A DNA stretch of 64,000 nucleotides from Pseudomonadota bacterium. Its GTDB lineage: Bacteria; Pseudomonadota; Gammaproteobacteria; Burkholderiales; Rhodocyclaceae. The notes under the pieces were generated by a model. The model worked only from the letters and a program-made list of their open reading frames with translations, ran no database searches and was not told the origin of the DNA. Position numbers and translations under genes: made by a program. Location: the NCBI GenBank assembly GCA_008501585.1, contig QQUN01000050.1, positions 25,579 to 89,578 of the forward strand. Reading direction: 5' to 3'. Shown here one piece after another: positions 63,425 to 64,000 of this stretch (position 1 is the stretch's first letter; every line of letters starts with the position of its first letter).

Positions 63425-64000
63425 CCCTCATGATGATCCTCATTTTCGGCGCCCTGCTGGCGCTGGCGCTGCCCGTCGGCTACGCGCTGGTGGTCAGCTC
63501 CGGCCTGGCCGCCGTCACCGTCGGCGGCATGCCCAGCGTGGCCGCAGTGGTCAAGATCTTCCAGCCCACGCAGAGCTTTCCGCTGCTGGCCATCCCCTTC
63601 TTCATGCTCTCGGGCAGCCTGATGATGGGCGGAGAGCTGGGCAAGCGGCTGATCCATTTCGCCACCTTGCTGGTCGGCCGCTTCCACGGCGGACTGGGCC
63701 AGGTGACGGTGGTCGGCTCCACGGTGTTCGGCGGCGTGTCCGGCTCGGCCGTGGCCGAGGCCTCGGCGCTGGGCTCGATGCTCATCCCCTGGCAGAAGCG
63801 CGAGGGCTACCCCGGCGCCTTCGCCGCCGCGGCCACCGCCTCCTCGGCGGTGATTGCCGGCCTCATCCCGCCGTCGATTCCGCTCATCCTGTATGCCGCG
63901 GTCTCCAACGAATCCATCGCCTCGCTGTTCCTCGCCGGCGTGGTGCCGGGCCTGCTGCTGTGCGCCGGCTTCATGCTGGTGTGCTACCTGTCCGGACGCC
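63421..64000 (+). CDS. TRAP transporter large permease (DctM family), 3' end outside window
   Basis: This is absent from the ORF track because no stop lies in the window; I translated it directly. It starts MTLMMILIFGALLALALPVG, overlaps the DctQ stop by 4 nt, and covers the first ~193 of about 425 residues expected. Hydrophobic spans and the DctM signature (FPLLAIPFFMLSGSLMMGGE, VFGGVSGSAVAEASALGSML, GLIPPSIPLILYAAVSN) are clear. It catalyses Na+-coupled import. Confidence 0.95.
   Translation, partial: MTLMMILIFGALLALALPVGYALVVSSGLAAVTVGGMPSVAAVVKIFQPTQSFPLLAIPFFMLSGSLMMGGELGKRLIHFATLLVGRFHGGLGQVTVVGSTVFGGVSGSAVAEASALGSMLIPWQKREGYPGAFAAAATASSAVIAGLIPPSIPLILYAAVSNESIASLFLAGVVPGLLLCAGFMLVCYLSGR

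Overview
The window is high-GC, gene-dense bacterial chromosome with mostly short intergenic gaps. The protein types suggest a respiratory betaproteobacterium of the Azoarcus/Thauera/Rhodocyclales kind: a DUF4212/ActP-type symporter with a TctDE-like two-component pair, many PAS/CBS/c-di-GMP sensors, DmdB/DmdC-like acyl-CoA enzymes with ETF, polyphosphate genes, and an MCE lipid transporter with a PqiC-like lipoprotein. The taxonomic placement is inference from gene content only. I saw no rRNA, tRNA, CRISPR array, insertion sequence, prophage or integrase.

Layout. 1-3570 (minus) is a three-gene operon of exported or membrane proteins of unknown role, including a Pro-Ala repeat protein and an SH3/glycine-zipper lipoprotein. 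3874-11146 (plus) is a signalling operon with 4-nt overlaps: a giant CBS/PAS/GAF histidine kinase, a single-domain response regulator, and a REC-LOV-PAS-GGDEF-EAL protein that looks like a blue-light-sensing c-di-GMP enzyme. 11147-15438 (minus) holds a TctE/TctD-like sensor-regulator pair and, behind a terminator, a DUF4212 plus sodium:solute symporter pair. 15624-21497 (plus) is a closely packed run: a divergent FolE, a DUF1615 lipoprotein, a histone-deacetylase-like protein, a NYN/LOTUS protein, DUF429, and NAD(P)HX repair (NnrDE). 21585-27421 (plus) is a second sensory block: a four-CBS PAS kinase, a cNMP/CBS/DUF294 protein, a 38-codon coupled micro-ORF, and a DEDD exonuclease-like protein that has lost catalytic aspartates.

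27548-30277 contains a DUF2726 membrane protein, an NlpC/P60 hydrolase with a possibly leaderless promoter, and a divergent iron pair (DUF2325 and an FbpA-like ferric-binding protein) separated by two good Fur-box palindromes. 30517-38894 is an acyl-CoA oxidation region: acyl-CoA dehydrogenase, an orphan CbiM-like permease, EtfA/EtfB, a divergent TetR regulator, TatD, enoyl-CoA hydratase and an AMP-forming acyl-CoA ligase. Four related 18-bp palindromes (three between etfB and tetR, one before the hydratase) suggest one TetR regulon.

38943-53051 links envelope and phosphate physiology: an MCE/Mla-type lipid transporter placed directly after ppx, divergent ppk1, a split Aer-like PAS/chemoreceptor pair, and pstSCAB with a candidate Pho box. 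53395-57861 carries a GabD-type dehydrogenase and a large divergent class A PBP-like protein. 58000-64000 is a catabolic locus: a divergent LysR regulator, a split transketolase, an SDR dehydrogenase and a TRAP transporter whose large permease runs off the right edge. Its substrate is unknown, and it is one of the more promising places for an undescribed pathway. The first gene is also cut by the window edge.
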